This document shows, in pieces, positions 31,266 to 34,765 of a stretch of 34,765 nucleotides of DNA (position 1 is the first letter of the stretch; each line of letters begins with the position of its first letter). This DNA comes from Rugamonas violacea. Its GTDB lineage: Bacteria > Pseudomonadota > Gammaproteobacteria > Burkholderiales > Burkholderiaceae_D. Under the pieces are notes generated by a model. That model did not search any database. It worked only from the letters and a program-made list of their open reading frames with translations, and was not told the DNA's origin. Made by a program: the position numbers and the translations under genes. The stretch spans positions 8,832 to 43,596 of the forward strand of contig NZ_JAEMNU010000080.1 in NCBI RefSeq assembly GCF_016461825.1, in the 5' to 3' direction.

Positions 31266-32291
31266 ATGTCCCAAGTCTTTTTCCGCCGTCCGCTGGCCGC
31301 CGTGCTGGCGTTGACCTTGGGGCTGGGCGCGCTGCCGGCCTACGCCGACCTGGGCGGTGTGCGCAGCGTGCTCGCCGAGCGCATGCGCGCCAAGAAGATC
31401 CCGTTCAGCCCGTCCAGCGTGCGCGAGACCCTGATCCAGGGCCTGTACCGCTGGGACCAGGGCGCCGGCGTCGGCCAGTTGTATGTCAACGACGCCGTCA
31501 CGCTGATCCTGGTCACCGACGGCAACAAGATCGTCGAATGGACCCAGCCGGTGCGCGATCCGCAGCCGATCAGCGAGGCCGAGAAAAGCAGCCTGCTCAG
31601 CGAGATGCTGCGCGGCATACGTTTTGATCGCCTGATCAAATTCGAACAGGGCAAAGGCCAGGCCGGCAACCAGGTGTTGCTGATCTCGGCCTTCGACTGC
31701 CCGTATTGCATCAAGTTCGAACGCATGCTGGCGGGCGCCGGCGACAAGGTCGACGCCACCGTCTACGTGCTGCCGTCCACCTTGCAACCGAAGGACAACG
31801 CCCGCGCCTCCACCGTGCGCAACATCTGGTGCGCCAAGCAGAACGCCGAGGTGTGGCGCAACACCCTGCTGAAGTCGCCGGGCGGCTACTTCAACCTGCC
31901 GTCGGGCAGCTGCGACCTGGGCATCGAAGCGGCGAACGACGTCCAACTGATCATCGCCAGCATGGGGTTGGGCGGCGGCTATCCGCAAATGCTGTTCGGC
32001 AACGGCACCACCTCGACCGCCGCGCAGGAGTTGGCCGTGTTCCAGGAACAATTGAAGAATCGTCCAGGCCGCGTCTTCTGGGACGAGCCGAAACCGGCGC
32101 GCTACGCCCAGTTCCGCGCCGCCGGCGGCAACACGGCCGCCGGCAGCGCCGCCGCTGCGGCGGCCGGCGTCAGCACCTCCGGCAACACCACGACGATCCG
32201 CTTCAACCCCCTGTCCGGCCTGTTGAAACGGCTCGGCACGCCGGCAGCGGCGGAGGGCGCCAGTTCGGCGCCGGCCGAAGCGGGCAAGTAG
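31266..32291 (+). CDS. Secreted thioredoxin-fold DsbC/G-like protein with CPYC motif
   Basis: A 341-residue periplasmic thiol-disulfide protein. Signal peptide to about residue 28 (LPAYA), an N-terminal domain of about 100 residues like the DsbC dimerisation arm, then a thioredoxin fold with C145-P-Y-C148 in SAFDCPYCIKFE. A probable cis-Pro loop (GGGYPQ) follows. C189 and C216 could form the structural disulfide seen in DsbC. A low-complexity Ala/Ser/Thr tail (after about 285) is unusual. CPYC is glutaredoxin-like rather than the CGYC of E. coli DsbC. GGAG precedes the ATG by 5 bases. Isomerase or reductase role is likely; the partner is unknown. Confidence 0.82.
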   Translation: MSQVFFRRPLAAVLALTLGLGALPAYADLGGVRSVLAERMRAKKIPFSPSSVRETLIQGLYRWDQGAGVGQLYVNDAVTLILVTDGNKIVEWTQPVRDPQPISEAEKSSLLSEMLRGIRFDRLIKFEQGKGQAGNQVLLISAFDCPYCIKFERMLAGAGDKVDATVYVLPSTLQPKDNARASTVRNIWCAKQNAEVWRNTLLKSPGGYFNLPSGSCDLGIEAANDVQLIIASMGLGGGYPQMLFGNGTTSTAAQELAVFQEQLKNRPGRVFWDEPKPARYAQFRAAGGNTAAGSAAAAAAGVSTSGNTTTIRFNPLSGLLKRLGTPAAAEGASSAPAEAGK

Positions 32292-32303
32292 CCGTATAAA
32301 GAA

Positions 32304-32489
32304 CAGCGGGGTCAGTGCCGACATTCGGACACGAGCTGAGCCATTTGCATGGAGTAGCGGGGTCGGGAGCAGCGGGGTCAGTGCCGACATTCGGACACGA
32401 GCTGAGCCATTTACATGTGCGTATGGCTCGGGGGGCAGGCGTAAATTTGCGCACTGCTGAGGACGTGTCCGAATGTCGGCACTGACCCC
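32304..32489. repeat. Tandem and inverted REP-like repeat cluster
   Basis: Two 48-bp direct copies (32304-32351 and 32370-32417), differing by one base, begin CAGCGGGGTCAGTGCCGACA and end GAGCTGAGCCATTT(G/A)CATG. An inverted copy of 26 bases (CGTGTCCGAATGTCGG..., 32464-32489) pairs with either. The cluster lies between convergent genes and can form alternative long hairpins, probably serving as a bidirectional terminator. Confidence 0.85.
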
Positions 32490-32555
32490 CGGGGGGGCTG
32501 GGGGCACACTTTCGCCGCTGGATTTCCTGTGTCTACCCGACACAGCCAGGCCGCC

Positions 32556-33401
32556 TTAGCGCGGCCGTACGCTTTCGGCCAGGATGTCGGCACGGTGGTA
32601 GCGCTGGAAGCCGTCCATCACGGCGCCCGACTTGGCGACTTTTTCCAGCTGCTCACGCAGCAGTTGCTGGTCTTCGACCGACAGCGACAGCCGCGAGATG
32701 TAGGCGCCGCTCTGCCCCCACGGCAGCTCGGCGATCGGCTCCAGGCGCAGCCGTTCGAGCAGGCCCTGCACGCGCGGTTCGCGGCGGATGGCGCCCGACA
32801 GGATGGTCGGCCCCATGATGGTCACGTTGACCGCGCCGGCGTGCATCAGCCGCGCCACGGCGTTGGCGTCGACCTCGGTGAACAAGCGGCCTTGCCGGCC
32901 GAGTTCCTTGACCAAGGCGGCGTATTGTTCGCCGTAATCAAAACCGCGCACCACCGCCACCCGCAGGTCGTGCCGCTCGAGCAGGTCGCGGCCGCTGGTG
33001 ATGGGCGCCTGCGTGCCGGCCAGCGAGATCAGCACGGCGCGGTGGCCGATCATCGGCACGAACTGGCCGATCTTGTCGCGGCCCGGCGTGCGCATGGCCG
33101 GGATCAACAGGTCGGCCTTGCCGGCCTCGTACAGGACCATCTGGCGCGCCCGCGGCACCACCGAGAAGAGGAAGTTGCAACCGCTGCGGCTGCCGAGGTT
33201 GCGCAGCAGGTCGGGATAGATGCCGTTGACGCTGGCGCCGTTGATGACCACGCTGGCGCCGCTGGCCGAGACCGGCACGGCGATGTCGCGCGAGCAGTCG
33301 GCGCGGGCCGCGCCGGCGGCGGCCAGCAGCAGGCCGAGCGTCGCCGCCCGGACGGCGGCGCGGCAGCGCGTGCGGAGGTGGCGGGAGGCGGCTGGCGTCA
33401 T
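32556..33401 (-). CDS. Periplasmic family-3 solute-binding protein (orphan)
   Basis: A 281-residue exported protein with a long basic n-region and Ala-rich signal (about residues 1-34, GAARA|DC). It has a PBPe/SBP_bac_3 fold: NGIYPDLLRNLGSRSGCNFL, the ADLLIPAMRTPGRDK segment (equivalent to the usual DLxIA..T..R), and DQQLLREQLEKV at the end. No ABC genes are adjacent and the ligand is unknown. It resembles the protein at 2277-3047 in class but not closely in sequence. It lies 94 bp downstream of the MFS gene on the same strand. Confidence 0.8.
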   Translation of the reverse strand: MTPAASRHLRTRCRAAVRAATLGLLLAAAGAARADCSRDIAVPVSASGASVVINGASVNGIYPDLLRNLGSRSGCNFLFSVVPRARQMVLYEAGKADLLIPAMRTPGRDKIGQFVPMIGHRAVLISLAGTQAPITSGRDLLERHDLRVAVVRGFDYGEQYAALVKELGRQGRLFTEVDANAVARLMHAGAVNVTIMGPTILSGAIRREPRVQGLLERLRLEPIAELPWGQSGAYISRLSLSVEDQQLLREQLEKVAKSGAVMDGFQRYHRADILAESVRPR

Positions 33402-33495
33402 GGGCGTCTTCTATGTTCGGGTGAGCAACGCAACGGGGGCGGAAATGGCATTGTGGCCGATTCGTTAACAAATGCCAAGTCCGCCCGCTTGCGCC

Positions 33496-34740
33496 CTAGA
33501 CTTGGCGCAATGGATGGTGGCGGAAATAGTGCCGCGCCAGCAGGATGGCCAGCAGCTGCATCGCCGCGCAGACGAAGAAGGTGGTGCCGATGCGCCAGTC
33601 GTGCGCCGGCAGGTGGCTGACTTCGCCGAGGATGGCGCTGCCGATCAGCGGCATGAAGATGATGCCGATGCTGCTGATCGATTGCAGCGAACCCATCAGT
33701 TCGCCCTGCTGGTTGGGCGGCGTCGCCTTCGAAATGATGCCCTGCAGCGCCGGGCCGGCGGCGAAGGCCAGCAGGTTGCACAGGATGAACACGTACATCA
33801 TCCAGCCTTCGGTGGCCAGGCCGTACAGGGTGTAGGTGATGCAGCCCGAGCCGAGGCCGAGCAGGGCCAGGCGCACCTCGCCGAAGCGTTTGATGAGCAG
33901 GCCGAGCAGGCCGGCCTGCACCACCATCGAGGACAGGCCGACGCAGAACAGGGCGATGCCGTTCTGGCTCGGGTTCCAGTCGAAGCGGAAGTGGGTGTAC
34001 AACACCCAGGTCGACTGCAACATGATCTGGGCGCAGGTGACCAGGGCGAAGACCACGATCAGGCCGCCGATGTCGCGCCGGCCGAGCAGCTTGCGCACGG
34101 CGGCCAGGGGATTGAGCTTGGCCAGTTTGAACGGCGCGCGCAGCCCGGCCGGCAGCGACTCGGGCACGCAGAAGTAGCCGTAAATGAAATTGCCGGCCGA
34201 CAGGGCCGCCGCCGCGTAGAACGGCAGATGCAGGCTGTAGCGTCCCAGCAGGCCGCCGAGGACGGGGCCGCAGATGAAGCCCAGGCCGAAGGCGGCGCCG
34301 ATCTTGCCGAAACTTTTGGCGCGGTTGTCCGGCGTCGACACGTCCGAGGCGTAGGCGGCGGCGACCGACATGCTGGCCGAGGACATGCCGCCGATCACCC
34401 GGCCGATGAACATGCAGGCCAGGTTGGGCGCCCAGGCGGTGGTGAGGAAGTTGGCGCACATGCCGGCCATCGAGTACAGCAGCACCGGACGGCGGCCGAC
34501 GCGGTCGCTGATGGCGCCCAGCATCGGCATGAAGATGAACTGCATCAGGCCGAAGGTGGTGCCCATGATGCCGTACCACAGGGCTTGGGCGTCGCGCGTG
34601 TGGACGAACTCGCCGACCAGGATGGGCAGCACCGGCGCCACCAGGCCGATGCCGAGCATGTCGATGAAGGTGCACACCAGCACGAAGTTGAGGTTGCCGT
34701 TGGACGCGTGCGCGGCCGCCGCCGCGGCCGGCTTGGTCAA
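33496..34740 (-). CDS. TetA-like MFS efflux transporter (TCR/Tet subfamily), start uncertain
   Basis: A 12-helix drug:H+ antiporter of at least 414 residues. Seen: D in helix 1 ([17 protein letters not shown]), motif [15 protein letters not shown] between helices 2 and 3, motif C-like [13 protein letters not shown] in helix 5, and [15 protein letters not shown] late in the sequence; these are typical of the TetA class A-like chromosomal exporters. The codon at 34740 is TTG. The frame stays open to the window edge through Ala/Gly codons, so the true start may lie beyond 34765. Substrate cannot be assigned; tetracycline resistance is not implied by family alone. Confidence 0.9.
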   Translation of the reverse strand: MTKPAAAAAAHASNGNLNFVLVCTFIDMLGIGLVAPVLPILVGEFVHTRDAQALWYGIMGTTFGLMQFIFMPMLGAISDRVGRRPVLLYSMAGMCANFLTTAWAPNLACMFIGRVIGGMSSASMSVAAAYASDVSTPDNRAKSFGKIGAAFGLGFICGPVLGGLLGRYSLHLPFYAAAALSAGNFIYGYFCVPESLPAGLRAPFKLAKLNPLAAVRKLLGRRDIGGLIVVFALVTCAQIMLQSTWVLYTHFRFDWNPSQNGIALFCVGLSSMVVQAGLLGLLIKRFGEVRLALLGLGSGCITYTLYGLATEGWMMYVFILCNLLAFAAGPALQGIISKATPPNQQGELMGSLQSISSIGIIFMPLIGSAILGEVSHLPAHDWRIGTTFFVCAAMQLLAILLARHYFRHHPLRQV

Positions 34741-34765
34741 ATCGGCCGCGCCGGCCGCGCCGGCT

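Noticed and set aside
32304..32489. CRISPR-like array
   Set aside because: Only two direct units, an 18-bp gap and an inverted third copy; no cas genes. It is a REP-like cluster.
2277..33401. The two orphan binding proteins as parts of ABC transporters
   Set aside because: No permease or ATPase genes lie near either; left as orphan solute-binding proteins.

Overview
This is a GC-rich (visually about two-thirds G+C) chromosomal window from a betaproteobacterium, most likely of the Oxalobacteraceae (Massilia/Duganella/Janthinobacterium type). The evidence for this is codon use, an H-NS protein of the betaproteobacterial [11 protein letters not shown] type, a gdx gene under a mini-ykkC riboswitch, two TonB-dependent receptors, and orphan family-3 solute-binding proteins. 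No rRNA, tRNA, CRISPR array, prophage or complete insertion sequence was seen. The content is mainly ordinary housekeeping and accessory metabolism in short operons. Dispersed palindromic repeats sit in the intergenic gaps.

Layout. 0-1.6 kb: ArsR-type regulator plus an Old Yellow Enzyme reductase, with two dyads over the promoter. 1.7-2.1 kb: guanidine-II riboswitch and guanidinium exporter gdx, then a dispersed palindromic repeat. 2.3-6.0 kb: periplasmic binding protein, AstE/AspA-type deacylase, acyltransferase 3 and an unrecognised small protein. 6.1-9.7 kb: lipoprotein penicillin-acylase-family Ntn hydrolase and a secreted alpha/beta hydrolase with an Asp nucleophile. 9.9-10.6 kb: a lower-GC two-gene unit, a four-helix membrane protein overlapping by ATGA a 113-residue mini chemoreceptor that is only an anchor plus the MCP signalling tip. 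10.8-13.4 kb: azoR-pirin operon divergent from a LysR regulator. 13.5-16.9 kb: psd divergent from a TonB receptor, flanked by two copies of one repeat. 17.1-20.8 kb: coiled-coil protein, GAF-GAF-PAS-adenylate cyclase and LysR regulator in one operon. 20.9-24.2 kb: Fur-type promoter, FecA-like receptor and PepSY membrane protein. 24.5-25.1 kb: H-NS gene whose terminator-like palindrome borders a 208-bp MITE-like element. 25.4-29.0 kb: Lon-N-domain protein, EamA transporter, DUF1294 protein and trpS. 29.2-32.3 kb: alpha-amino-acid ester hydrolase and a DsbC-like thiol protein with its own promoter. 32.3-34.8 kb: repeat cluster, second orphan binding protein and a TetA-like MFS exporter that is open to the window edge.

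How genes work together. Two separate modules look like electrophile/quinone stress responses (ArsR-OYE; LysR-azoR-pirin). The FecA-like receptor and PepSY protein form an iron-uptake pair. The cyclase operon couples a coiled-coil partner to cAMP production. The two best candidates for something undescribed are the mini-MCP/four-helix membrane pair at 9878-10647 and the coiled-coil/cyclase operon at 17133-20783. The clearest regulatory element is the guanidine-II riboswitch at 1718-1776. All functional calls come from motif recognition by eye; no database search was run.
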